A DNA stretch of 64,000 nt from Salinispora arenicola (GTDB lineage Bacteria > Actinomycetota > Actinomycetes > Mycobacteriales > Micromonosporaceae), in the NCBI RefSeq assembly GCF_006716065.1, contig NZ_VFOL01000001.1:4402001-4466000 (forward strand), read 5' to 3'. The notes beneath the pieces are model-generated. The model worked only from the letters and a program-made list of their open reading frames with translations, did not search any database and had not been told where the DNA came from. Below are positions 9,085 through 18,235 of the stretch, in pieces (positions within the stretch are counted from its first letter, which is position 1; each line of letters begins with the position of its first letter). A program made the translations under genes and the position numbers.

Positions 9085-10328
9085 CTTTCTCCTAGGTTGA
9101 CGAGTACCAGCCGGCTCGGTCCGTGGAAGACCAGGTCGTCGGCGTAGTCGACGTGCTGGGTGCCGTAGCCCAGCGTGGGAACACCGTCCAGCAGTGCCTG
9201 GAGCCCGATCTCGAGCTCGGCGCGGGCCAGCGTCGCGCCGAGGCAGTAGTGGATACCCAGACCGAAACTGAGGTGCCGGTCGGCAGGGCGACGTACGTCC
9301 AGGACATCAGGTGACGGGAAGCGTGCCGGATCCCGATTCGCCGAGCCCAGCAGCGCGACCACTCGGCTGCCGCGTGGTATGTCACACCCGCCGAGGGTGG
9401 TGTCCTGGTGCGCCCATCGGGTCACGGCCTGCACGGGCGGGTCATAGCGCAGGAACTCCTCGACCGCATCCGTCGTCAGCCCCTCGGCGCCGCGGAGCTC
9501 GTCGAGTACCGCCGGATGTTCCCGCAGCGCAAGCACGGCCTTCGCCAACGAATTGGTGGTGGTCTCGTGCCCGGCGGTCAGGAGGTGGACGCAGGTCCCC
9601 ACGATCGCGTCCAGACTCACTGGTGCACCGCGCTCCTGTGCGTTGGCGAGGATCGTGATCAGATCTCCACCGGCACGACCCCGCCGTAGCCGCACCTGCT
9701 CCCGGAAGTACTCGGTGAACTCCTGCGCGGCCACTTCGGCCCGTGCGTAGCCATCCACGTCCCGACCCGCACGGGAGGAACTGGCTTCCTGCAGCGCCAA
9801 CGCGTTGGCACGCAACCATGCGCGACGCTCCTCCGGAATCCCCAGCAGCTCGGAGATGACAAGGATGGGCAACGGCGCGGCGAAGCTCTCGACGAGATCG
9901 ACGTCCACCTGCTGGCCGAGCCGGGACAGGAGTTCCTGTGCGATCCGCGCGATGCGGGGCCGCAGTTCGGTCACGATCCGGGGAGAAAAGCTCCGGTTGA
10001 GTAGCGAGCGTAGTTCGGTGTGGCGTGGCGGGTCCATGAACACCAGCCAGTTCTCGACGATTGCCCGGAGGGCCTTCTGCTCGGCCGGTACCGGGACCGA
10101 TGCCTTCGCGGCGTCGAGGGACCTCCCCCTACCGAAACAGTTACTCGACAGCACCTGGACAACCTCGTCGTAGGAGAACACGTAGAAGGTGTCCGGGGCG
10201 TCGCCGCCTGGTTCGCCCCGGTGCACCGAAGCGACCTCCCGGTAGCGCTGGTACACCGGGTAGGGATTGACGATGTTCTCCCTGCTCCAGCCGGTCAGGG
10301 CGAACCGCGGCAACGTCGCGGATGGCAT
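9075..10328 (-). CDS. staP: cytochrome P450 StaP, aryl-aryl coupling of chromopyrrolic acid
   Basis: Joins the two indole rings of chromopyrrolic acid by forming the C-C bond and drives decarboxylative oxidation. Translation from ATG 10328 begins [14 protein letters not shown], which matches the start of StaP as I remember it; GGAG lies upstream. At 417 residues it has P450 normal length. The haem-binding motif [15 protein letters not shown] places the ligand at Cys362 and AGHETTTN is the I-helix oxygen-activation motif. An in-frame extension to 10469 would overlap staD and is not needed. Its stop is fused with the methyltransferase start. Confidence 0.95.
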   Translation of the reverse strand: MPSATLPRFALTGWSRENIVNPYPVYQRYREVASVHRGEPGGDAPDTFYVFSYDEVVQVLSSNCFGRGRSLDAAKASVPVPAEQKALRAIVENWLVFMDPPRHTELRSLLNRSFSPRIVTELRPRIARIAQELLSRLGQQVDVDLVESFAAPLPILVISELLGIPEERRAWLRANALALQEASSSRAGRDVDGYARAEVAAQEFTEYFREQVRLRRGRAGGDLITILANAQERGAPVSLDAIVGTCVHLLTAGHETTTNSLAKAVLALREHPAVLDELRGAEGLTTDAVEEFLRYDPPVQAVTRWAHQDTTLGGCDIPRGSRVVALLGSANRDPARFPSPDVLDVRRPADRHLSFGLGIHYCLGATLARAELEIGLQALLDGVPTLGYGTQHVDYADDLVFHGPSRLVLVNLGERCT

Positions 10329-10393
10329 ACTCTCTCCTTCCCGAAAGTCGGCCCGGGGTTGCCGCTCGGGCACCACGGGAAGCCCTGTCACCG

Positions 10394-13300
10394 TCACGGC
10401 CGGAAGTGGTCGGCCCAGAACGCGCTCATCTCGCCCACCCGGGTCGGCACCAGGGCGGACTTGCCGCACTCTGCCGCGAGGTCGTCGAGACGCAGGGCGA
10501 TGCCCCGCCGGGCCACCTCGGGGCGGGACACCGGGGTGGGCTGCTCCACCAGTTCGAACGACGGTCCAGCGGTCCTTCCACGCCGTCCCGACGGCATGGT
10601 CACCAGCAGTTCAGCAAGCGGGCGCATCAGGCCCGTCATCATGTCGATCGCCCCGTTCATCAGGTCGGACCGCCGCAGGCTCCCGTCGGGGCGTTCACCG
10701 AAGTGTTGCGCCATGAGCTGAAGTGCCATGAAGTACGCGCGGTTGAACAGCGTCATGACCGTTCGGGCATCTGGATCGGTGACTGTCTCCATGGCCCGTT
10801 CGCCATGCCGAAGCGTCGGGTTGCGCAGCACGGGATAGGCCGGGCGCCACGGATCCCCGCCCGGGGCCACCGCGCCACGGAGGAGTTCGCCGATCCGCAG
10901 GAACGAGGTGTAGTGCGACACCTCGTCAGGTCCGGCGGTGAGTACTCCGCCCTCCCCTTGCTCGGTGATGACGTCGATCGCGAACAGGGCGCTCGACAGA
11001 TCGTCGACCTCAAGCTGGTAGTCGGGGTGGCGACTGTTGATCGACTCCCTCAGGAAGAGGTGGTGTTCACCGCCTCCCCGACCCTTGTCGACCAGAAAGA
11101 GGCCGGGGATGTGCTGCAGGCCCTCCCGGATTGCGGAGTACAGGTCGCTCAGCGAGGCGTAGGTGTGTCCGTCGTCCTGGGCCGTCGCGCCACCGGTTCC
11201 CAGCACGTCGGGTACGTGGCTTTCGGGCCGTTCGATCACGGTGAAACGCTCCACGCTACCGATTCCCATGCCTTCGAGGCAGAAGTCCAGCGGTACTGGG
11301 AGCTCGTGGTTGATCGTGGCGAAGTCAATCCACGGCACATGGAAGGGCTCACCCATCGCGACGAGGATGTTGTTGACCAGAAGAAAGTGGATCATTTCCT
11401 CGCGGGCGATGTTCAGCAGCATGCTGCGAACACCCTCGTCGAGGGTTTCACCACCGTCACCACAGGCCAGCCGCAACTGCTCGCGCGTCCACCCACCCTG
11501 CCGCACGTACTCCAGCCCGACTCCGTAGGCGGGCACGGAATAGGCTGCGTACAGGTACTGGAGCATGACGGCCAACTCGACCTTTGCCGCCTCACGCAGC
11601 ACGCGGACGAGTTGATCACGTGTGGCTATCCTGCGGCTACGGCGATTCGTGGCCGGCGCCGTCAGGAGGACCGCATCCGGTACCTGCTGCGCGCGTAGGT
11701 ACTTCAGCAGGAGCCGGGCCTTCGGCTCGGACAGGTCTCGCGTCGGCGGCATGTAGTAGGTCTTGGCCTTGTTGCGGGGATCGCACATCTGCCAGATCAA
11801 CTTTGCGTACGTCTCCACCTTGCACCGGTCCGCCAGGCTGAAGACCTCTGCCTTCATGAAGGAGAACAGGTGCTCGTAGAAGGCAAAAACCTCCCGGTAG
11901 ACCAGCTCGAACGTCACGTCCTTCTGCTCGAGCCCGGCCAGCCGCCAGTCGTCGGGTAGGACGCGGATCGACAGGTAGCCTGCGCCAGGCCAGTATCCGA
12001 GCATGTCGTCGTGGTCGTAGGCCAGCGTGGCGGATCCGGGTGCCTCCGGATCGCAGGGCAGGTCGTCGGCGTCGGTGGACAGCAGGACCAGGGCCGTACC
12101 GGCCGTCGCACCCCGCATGGTGAACCATCCACACCCCGCCTGGTCGGTACCCAGAACGCAGGCGCTCGACCAGCCTCCGGCCTCGTCCAGCCGTCCCGGA
12201 CGCAGCCTGAGCACGTCGATGTCGGAGCAGCGGGCCTTGGGGGAACGGGCCGCAGCCTCACCTGGCAGAGCCCGGGGATTGAAGAACTGCCGTACCGCGA
12301 TCTCGTGGACGGCGCCCGGGCGGCCCCGGATGAAGGCCCGCACGGGAACCTCAACGTCGTGGTGCGCGTCCTCGGCGTCTCGTGGGTGCTCGAGGATGAG
12401 CGCAGATTCGTCGACCTGTACGTTGACCTCTCGTTCCCGTAGCTGTCGCACCGGTCCGCCGGGTCTATGGGAAACCAGGCTCAACGGCTCCTCGGAGGCG
12501 GCCTCGGCGGACATCTCGATGGGAACGGTCACCAGGCCGCAGGCCAGGAGGTACTCCTGCCCGAGATACGCCTCCCGGGGCAGGCGGGCCACCAGTCGAC
12601 CGTCGCCGGCGGTACGCAGTTCGAGATCTCCAACATCGACCGGCCCGGTCCCTACGGTGGGCACCGCCGTGATCATATTGAGGATGGCGTGGGTGTCGGT
12701 CAGCTCGACCGAGAGGTTGTGCAGCCGGCCGTCGGTGCGGCTCGGACCTCGGCTGTCCGGGACGAGTAGGCGACCCGCCGGGTAGGTGCGCGGTTCGTGC
12801 GGGTACCAGGGGGCGATCGTTCCGTTGAGCTGCCACCGGCTCGGCTGGTCGGGCGCGGACGGGACGGACATGCGGCTGAGCGAGAACTGCACCACCAGGC
12901 CGCTTGCGTCGGTGTCCCTGAGCAGACGTACGGCCGGGGAGGCTGCCGGCTCGTCGAGCCAGGTCAGTTCGTCCGCCGTCACCACGAACTGGTGCACGAC
13001 GGACCGGCGCAGGTCGTTGGCCTGCCAGTGGTCGTCGATGTCGACGGCGTGGTCCGCGTTGTGCCACCGTGGCGGCACGAACCCGTGGACGCGGCCGGTG
13101 GCGAGGTAGCCGACGTCGTGGGACCGCCCGTCGCGCCCGAAGCCAAACTGCCCGACCATCAGCGTCGTGGTCCGGTGGGAGGCCGGGTCGACATCGAAGA
13201 CCCGGGCCCGGTTCACCGTCGTGCCGAGGTACTCGTTGTAGTGCCCCCACATGTCAACGGTGCGTCCGACCACCGGGTCCACGGTGTTGATCTCGCTCGT

Positions 13301-13603
13301 GCGGACCTCGACGCTGACGATCCGCGCGTCCACCGAAAAGTGTCCGTTGCCGGCGAAGTCCCTGCCCTTGGCCACGCTGAAGGGTCCGTCGGCGCAGGGA
13401 CGCCCGGCGAGGTCGAAGCGTGGTCCCACCTGGTCGAGGTAGTCGTGGTAGGCGTGAGCCGGACTCGCTACGGGAAAGGCCCTGCCGTCCTCGGTGAGCG
13501 CCGTGTTCGTCGCCAGGTCCACCAGGCCGTTGCGTGGCCCGGTGGGCAGGTGCGTCGTCGCCGATCCACGGAAGTGCAGCCGTGGTAGGTCGAAGACGCT
13601 CAT
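10394..13603 (-). CDS. staD: chromopyrrolic acid synthase (StaD/RebD/VioB family)
   Basis: Dimerises two indole-3-pyruvate imines, made by StaO, into chromopyrrolic acid, the committed step of the pathway. The 1069-residue length and order match StaD, RebD and VioB. The N terminus starts [20 protein letters not shown] as in the family. A ferritin-like helical region begins near residue 655 ([22 protein letters not shown]) with [18 protein letters not shown] further on. ATG 13603 overlaps the staO stop, so staO and staD are coupled, and 65 bases separate it from staP. Confidence 0.95.
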   Translation of the reverse strand: MSVFDLPRLHFRGSATTHLPTGPRNGLVDLATNTALTEDGRAFPVASPAHAYHDYLDQVGPRFDLAGRPCADGPFSVAKGRDFAGNGHFSVDARIVSVEVRTSEINTVDPVVGRTVDMWGHYNEYLGTTVNRARVFDVDPASHRTTTLMVGQFGFGRDGRSHDVGYLATGRVHGFVPPRWHNADHAVDIDDHWQANDLRRSVVHQFVVTADELTWLDEPAASPAVRLLRDTDASGLVVQFSLSRMSVPSAPDQPSRWQLNGTIAPWYPHEPRTYPAGRLLVPDSRGPSRTDGRLHNLSVELTDTHAILNMITAVPTVGTGPVDVGDLELRTAGDGRLVARLPREAYLGQEYLLACGLVTVPIEMSAEAASEEPLSLVSHRPGGPVRQLREREVNVQVDESALILEHPRDAEDAHHDVEVPVRAFIRGRPGAVHEIAVRQFFNPRALPGEAAARSPKARCSDIDVLRLRPGRLDEAGGWSSACVLGTDQAGCGWFTMRGATAGTALVLLSTDADDLPCDPEAPGSATLAYDHDDMLGYWPGAGYLSIRVLPDDWRLAGLEQKDVTFELVYREVFAFYEHLFSFMKAEVFSLADRCKVETYAKLIWQMCDPRNKAKTYYMPPTRDLSEPKARLLLKYLRAQQVPDAVLLTAPATNRRSRRIATRDQLVRVLREAAKVELAVMLQYLYAAYSVPAYGVGLEYVRQGGWTREQLRLACGDGGETLDEGVRSMLLNIAREEMIHFLLVNNILVAMGEPFHVPWIDFATINHELPVPLDFCLEGMGIGSVERFTVIERPESHVPDVLGTGGATAQDDGHTYASLSDLYSAIREGLQHIPGLFLVDKGRGGGEHHLFLRESINSRHPDYQLEVDDLSSALFAIDVITEQGEGGVLTAGPDEVSHYTSFLRIGELLRGAVAPGGDPWRPAYPVLRNPTLRHGERAMETVTDPDARTVMTLFNRAYFMALQLMAQHFGERPDGSLRRSDLMNGAIDMMTGLMRPLAELLVTMPSGRRGRTAGPSFELVEQPTPVSRPEVARRGIALRLDDLAAECGKSALVPTRVGEMSAFWADHFRP

Positions 13604-15114
13604 GCCAGTTTCCCCAGGCGGCTCGACCGGGTGGTGGCGAACTCACGGTCGGCTCGGAGCTCATGCCATTCGATCTCGTGGGCGGCATCGATGGCCGATT
13701 CGATCGCACCCTCGATCCAGGCGGGCTTCGACGAACAGTGTTCACCCGCGAAGAACAGTCGCCGCTGCGGCCGCACCGCCTCTCGCCGCTCCGATTCGCG
13801 GAGTGCGGCCCCCTGTCCCCATCGAACGGTGGCGGCCCCGAGCGACCACCGGTGCCGGCCCCAGGCCCGACTCGCCACGCCGAGGATCATGCCGGGTGCA
13901 CGCAGTTCGGGGTGCATCTCGCTCAGTTCCCTGATGATCAGCGCGTTTCGCTCCGCCTCGCTCAGGCGGCCGAGTGCCTCCGCGTCGGGCCCGATGCTGT
14001 AGCTGGCGAGCAGTACGGCCCCGAGTGCCGGATCACCGTCGACGGGCGGGTAGTAGGTCTGCCGTACGTGCTGGCCGGTGAAGGAGGCACCACCGCTGAT
14101 CCCGTCCTTCTTCCAGAACGCTTCGCGGCAGTGCAGGGCGACCTTTGTCGCCGGCCAGTACTTCGTCTGGTGGACGATGTCGAGCTTGTCCTGGTCGAAT
14201 CCCACCAACCGCATTGCCCTGAGCACCGTGAACGGAATGGTGCACACCACATAGTCGCAGCTCGTCGCGATGGTCTTCGCACCGTGCCGGACGTGGAGGA
14301 GCACAGAGTCCTGTTGGATCTCGATGCCCACCACCTCGCGGCCGGTCGAGATCGGTCCGCGGATCTGGGCGGCGAGCCGCCGCGGCAACATGTCCATCCC
14401 GGATCTCAGTCGGATGATGTTGGAACCGGTCTCGTCGAGTACGTCGTCGAGGAACCGTTCCAGGTGCGGCGGGCAGAGCGACCGGATCAACGGGTGGTCA
14501 GCGTAGAAGGCGTGCAGGTCGATCCGGTTGCCCGAGCTCCCGCACCGGTACGGTGTCAGATCGATGCCATCGATGAGGTCGAGGAGCTCCGCACCGATCT
14601 CGTTGTGCATTCCGTCGTAGAACTGACGCGGAGCGACAGCCCTGATGGTGGCATCCAGCCAGGCACCAAAGAGCAGGGTGTTCTCCCGGTACTGCCGGTT
14701 CGGCAGCCCAGCGACAAACTCCTTGACCAGCGTTTCGTGCGCGTCACCGACCCGGACGTACCCACCTGAACTGGGCAGGTAGGCGTGGTCATCGGAGAAG
14801 AGCGTCTGAAACCGATGAACCTGGTCCTGGAGACCGAGCTCGGCGATGTAGTGCCTGGTCAGCCTATGCCCTGCGGGGATCCGCATCGCACCGAGTTCGG
14901 CGAAGGGACCGGGCCGGCCGTCGACGGCGAACCGGTGCGTGTCGATTCGGCCACCGACATCCGGGCTCGCCTCGATAATCTCGACACGGTGTCCGAGACG
15001 TTCCAGCTCGTAAGCCGTCACCAGCCCGGCGATGCCCGCGCCGATCACAGTGACCCGCTTCTGCCCATTGATGGCGGAATCTGACCCGCCACTGTTTCGC
15101 AAGGCTGCCACCAC
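13600..15114 (-). CDS. staO: flavin-dependent L-tryptophan oxidase (StaO/RebO family)
   Basis: Oxidises L-tryptophan to the indole-3-pyruvate imine for StaD. It is an amine-oxidase fold FAD enzyme; with the start chosen here the dinucleotide motif VIGAGIAGLVTAYELE falls at residues 23-38 and GGRIDTHRF follows. I prefer the GTG at 15114 because GAGAGGA sits five bases upstream and the protein becomes 504 residues, near the family length. The open frame runs back to 15333, but those 73 extra residues have no family resemblance and would use up the divergent promoter. Stop overlaps the staD ATG. Confidence 0.92.
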   Translation of the reverse strand: MVAALRNSGGSDSAINGQKRVTVIGAGIAGLVTAYELERLGHRVEIIEASPDVGGRIDTHRFAVDGRPGPFAELGAMRIPAGHRLTRHYIAELGLQDQVHRFQTLFSDDHAYLPSSGGYVRVGDAHETLVKEFVAGLPNRQYRENTLLFGAWLDATIRAVAPRQFYDGMHNEIGAELLDLIDGIDLTPYRCGSSGNRIDLHAFYADHPLIRSLCPPHLERFLDDVLDETGSNIIRLRSGMDMLPRRLAAQIRGPISTGREVVGIEIQQDSVLLHVRHGAKTIATSCDYVVCTIPFTVLRAMRLVGFDQDKLDIVHQTKYWPATKVALHCREAFWKKDGISGGASFTGQHVRQTYYPPVDGDPALGAVLLASYSIGPDAEALGRLSEAERNALIIRELSEMHPELRAPGMILGVASRAWGRHRWSLGAATVRWGQGAALRESERREAVRPQRRLFFAGEHCSSKPAWIEGAIESAIDAAHEIEWHELRADREFATTRSSRLGKLA

Positions 15115-15140
15115 AGGTGTCCTCTCAACGCGGTGCACAT

Positions 15141-15157
15141 AGCACAGGGAGTGTGCT
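15141..15157. promoter_or_regulatory. perfect palindrome in the staO-staG divergent region
   Basis: Bases 15115-15392 separate the divergent staO and staG starts and must hold both promoters. Inside lies AGCACA-GGGAG-TGTGCT, six-base arms around a five-base spacer, 26 bases upstream of the staO GTG. Its position suits an operator for the cluster regulator, but I found no second copy by eye near other cluster starts. No convincing -35/-10 pair is visible on either strand here. Confidence 0.3.
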
Positions 15158-15392
15158 CGAAGGGCGATGACGAGATCGACCTTCGGCAATCGTTCCGCCA
15201 ATGCCATCGCCTGCACATCACGCGATGAGGGTGACCACAGGTGGTTTGCCCAACGAAGCGGTGCGCCTGCCCCGGCCAGAGAGTGCTGCCATCCTACGTG
15301 GACGCGTGGGATTCGCCCCGAGATGGTGCTCACGACTCGGCATTCGGTGACACTGGCGAGCGGTGAACCGAAGCCTGACGGAGGCGATGTTG

Positions 15393-16700
15393 ATGCGAGT
15401 GTTGATCGCTACCACACCGGCACCCGGACACGTCGTCAGCATGGTGGATGTGGCGGGCGAACTGACTCGGCGTGGACATGAGGTGCGGTGGTACACCGGC
15501 CGTGCCTTTCAGGAGCAGGTCGAGCAGGCCGGGGCGCGCTTCGAGCCGATGAGTGAGGCACTCGACTTCGGCGGCAGGAGTCGGGAGGAGGCGTTTCCCA
15601 GCCACGCCGGGCTGACCGGCCTCGCCAGTTTCAAGATCGGCGTGCGTGACATCTTCTACCACACGGCGCCCGGCCAGCTCGACGACCTACTTCGCGTGCT
15701 CGAACGCTTTCCCGCCGACTGCATCCTCGCCGATGACATGTGTTATGGCGCGTGTTTCGCGAGCGAGCGTACCGGCCTGCCGATGGCCTGGCTGAGCAAT
15801 TCGATCTACATCCTGGGCAGTAGGGATACCGCACCGCTCGGGTTGGGGCTGCAACCGAGTTCGTCGCCGCTGGGACGGGCCCGTAACGCTCTGCTGCGAT
15901 TCCTCGGTGACCATGTGTCCATGCGAGACCTACGCCGGGAGGCCGACCGCACGCGAGCCTCGGTGAACCTGCCGCGGCTGAGGACACGGGCCATGGAGAA
16001 CATCACGCGCCCCCCAGACCTGTACCTGGTGAGCACCGTGCCGTCCTTCGAGTTCTCCCGCAGCGATCTCCTACCAGGCACGCACTTCATCGGCGGTCTC
16101 TTCGGACTTCCCCCGGAGCGGTTCGAGCCGCCCAGTTGGTGGCAGGAGTTGGATGGAGACAAGCCGGTGGTGCTCATCACCCAGGGCACCACCGCCAACG
16201 ACGTCGACCGGCTACTCGTTCCCGCAGTCCGGGCGCTGGCCCGCGAGGACCTGCTCGTCGTGGTGACCACGGGAAGCGACCTGGATGTCGACCTGCTACG
16301 GCCGCTACCCGGCAACGTCCGGTTGGAGCGGTTCGTTTCCTATCACCATCTGTTGCCCCGCGTGGACGTGATGCTGACCAACGGCGGCTACAACGGTGTC
16401 AACGCCGCCCTCGCCCATGGCGTACCCCTGGTCGCCGCTCCGGCGACCGAGGAGAATCCCGACGTCGCGGCCCGGATCGCGTGGTCCGGAGCGGGCGTCG
16501 TTCTCGCCCGGCGCGCGGTGTCAGAGGCCAACCTGCGTAACGCCGTAGTCACCGTTCTGCACGACGAGCGCTACCGGCAACGGGCACACGTGCTGTCCCG
16601 CGAGCACCAGCGCTACGACGCCCCGCGACGAGCCGCCGAGCTCATCGAGGCCATGGCCGAATCCCAGGGCCGAGTCCCTACCGGAGGTCCCACCCAATGA
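15393..16700 (+). CDS. staG: indolocarbazole N-glycosyltransferase (StaG-like)
   Basis: Forms the first C-N bond between the aglycone indole nitrogen and the NDP-aminosugar. It is a GT-B fold enzyme of the MGT/UGT group: MRVLIATTPAPGHVVSMVDVAGEL at the N terminus, and the sugar-nucleotide site in MLTNGGYNGVNAALAHGVPLVAAPATEENPDVAARI. I choose the ATG at 15393, eight bases after GGAGG; the GTG at 15363 and ATG at 15387 fit the ribosome site less well. The product is 435 residues. Its stop overlaps the staN ATG, so the two sugar-attachment enzymes are made together. Confidence 0.92.
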   Translation: MRVLIATTPAPGHVVSMVDVAGELTRRGHEVRWYTGRAFQEQVEQAGARFEPMSEALDFGGRSREEAFPSHAGLTGLASFKIGVRDIFYHTAPGQLDDLLRVLERFPADCILADDMCYGACFASERTGLPMAWLSNSIYILGSRDTAPLGLGLQPSSSPLGRARNALLRFLGDHVSMRDLRREADRTRASVNLPRLRTRAMENITRPPDLYLVSTVPSFEFSRSDLLPGTHFIGGLFGLPPERFEPPSWWQELDGDKPVVLITQGTTANDVDRLLVPAVRALAREDLLVVVTTGSDLDVDLLRPLPGNVRLERFVSYHHLLPRVDVMLTNGGYNGVNAALAHGVPLVAAPATEENPDVAARIAWSGAGVVLARRAVSEANLRNAVVTVLHDERYRQRAHVLSREHQRYDAPRRAAELIEAMAESQGRVPTGGPTQ

Positions 16701-17923
16701 GTACCACCACGAACACCGAATTGACCGAAGCCCCGGAGACGAACATGCCGGTCGACCCAGGGCTGTTCGACTGCATGCCGGATCTGATCGCGGCCGCCCG
16801 GGTCGCGCCGGTCGTACGAATTCCCTACCTGGGTAGGCATGCGTGGGTCGTGTGCGACCGCGAGCTGGTGAAGCAGGCGCTCACGCACCCCAAGATGGGA
16901 AAGGACATCGCCCTTGTCCCAGAGTGGATGCGCCAGCCGGGACTGATGGTGACAGCACAGCCGGACCCGGAGTACGCGCGGGCGATGATCATGAGTGACG
17001 GTGAGAACCACGCCCGGATCCGACGGATCCACGCGCCGGTACTGAGCCCACGTAACACCGAGCGATGGGGCGAGCGGGTCGCCGACAAGGTCGAGGGATT
17101 CCTCGACGAGCTCAGCCGGGCGGGTTCAGGCGGCAGCACCGAGGTCAACGTGGTCACGAACTACACCCACAAGATCCCGCTGGCGTTCATCTCCGAGATG
17201 CTCGGCCTGCCCCCGGAGGCGGAGCACCGGCTACGCGGCATCACTGACATCATGCTGTACTCATCCGACTACGCTGCCCGCCGGGAGGCGATCGGAGGGC
17301 TGTTCGGGGCGGTCGAGGACTGGGTGCGCAACCCGGCCGACCTGCGCGACGGTGTGATCACCGGGCTACTGGCCGCCTCTGATGGGCCGGATGCCGCGGT
17401 CACCGAGGGCGAGGTCATCGTCTGGACCCTAGGCATGATCATCACGGGCTACGAAACCACGGGGAGTCTGATCTCCACTTCGCTGTACGAGGCCATCCGC
17501 CGACCACCGCACGAGCGACCGAAAACTGACGAGGACATCACGGCTTGGATCGAGGAAACCCTGCGGGTGCACCCGCCGTTTCCGCACCCGACCTGGCGCT
17601 TTCCCTTGGAGGACATTGAGCTTGGCGGCTACCTGATCCCCAAGGGTGCCCCCGTGCAGGTCAGCATCGCGGCGGCGAATCGGAAGCCGGGCGAGGGTGC
17701 CGACAGCTTTGATGCGGAGCGACGGGGGCACGGCCACCTGTCCTTCGGGCTCGGCATGCACTACTGCATCGGCGCCCCACTGGTCCGGCTCGAGGCGCAG
17801 ATTGCGGTGCGTGGCTTCCTGCGACGGTTCCCGCAGGCCCGGTTGAGCGCCGAGACCGCCGTCCAGTGGGAGTCAGAGTGGATGATCCGCCGGATGAGCG
17901 TCCTGCCCGCCGTGCTCTCCTGA
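16697..17923 (+). CDS. staN: cytochrome P450 StaN, second sugar-aglycone C-N bond
   Basis: Expected to close the second C-N bond (C5' to the other indole nitrogen), which makes the bridged sugar of staurosporine. The 408-residue P450 has haem motif FGLGMHYCIGAPLVR with ligand Cys357, the ExxR in WIEETLRVHPPF, and ITGYETTGSL as the I-helix. The ATG overlaps the staG stop (ATGA). Pairing with staG is as in the Streptomyces staurosporine cluster. A bridging P450 separates this cluster from the rebeccamycin type, where the sugar is singly attached. Confidence 0.92.
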   Translation: MSTTTNTELTEAPETNMPVDPGLFDCMPDLIAAARVAPVVRIPYLGRHAWVVCDRELVKQALTHPKMGKDIALVPEWMRQPGLMVTAQPDPEYARAMIMSDGENHARIRRIHAPVLSPRNTERWGERVADKVEGFLDELSRAGSGGSTEVNVVTNYTHKIPLAFISEMLGLPPEAEHRLRGITDIMLYSSDYAARREAIGGLFGAVEDWVRNPADLRDGVITGLLAASDGPDAAVTEGEVIVWTLGMIITGYETTGSLISTSLYEAIRRPPHERPKTDEDITAWIEETLRVHPPFPHPTWRFPLEDIELGGYLIPKGAPVQVSIAAANRKPGEGADSFDAERRGHGHLSFGLGMHYCIGAPLVRLEAQIAVRGFLRRFPQARLSAETAVQWESEWMIRRMSVLPAVLS

Positions 17924-18235
17924 GTCGGTGCGCGCGGCCCGGGAAGGTCAGCCTGAGCCGTGCGCACCCCGGGGCAACGTCATCCCGCGTGGTCATGGCC
18001 TCGACGCGGGTAGGAACGAGGGCAGGCTGCACGACCATGGTGGTTCGGCTCGTGCAGCGGCAAAGTCGGACAGGATCCTCCAGGTCTGACGCGTGCTGAT
18101 CCCTCGTTCACCCGCGGGGGTCCTCCGACCCGACACGGATTCGCAGCTGGTCAGGACGGGGGAACCTGCCCCGCACCCCCCTCCCGAGCTGCAGGGTCAT
18201 CCCGTACGGCTCAGCACCTGGGAACCCCACCGAAA
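17924..18235. other. intergenic region between convergent staN and staR, with a weak inverted repeat
   Basis: No credible gene. Just after the staN stop, GGTGCGC (17927-17933) and GCGCACC (17962-17968) could pair around a 28-base loop, a weak terminator candidate without a T-run. The rest shows nothing recognisable on either strand. Confidence 0.4.

Noticed and set aside
15115..15333. N-terminal extension of StaO to an ATG at 15333
   Set aside because: The added residues resemble nothing in the family and occupy the divergent promoter; GTG 15114 has a good ribosome site.
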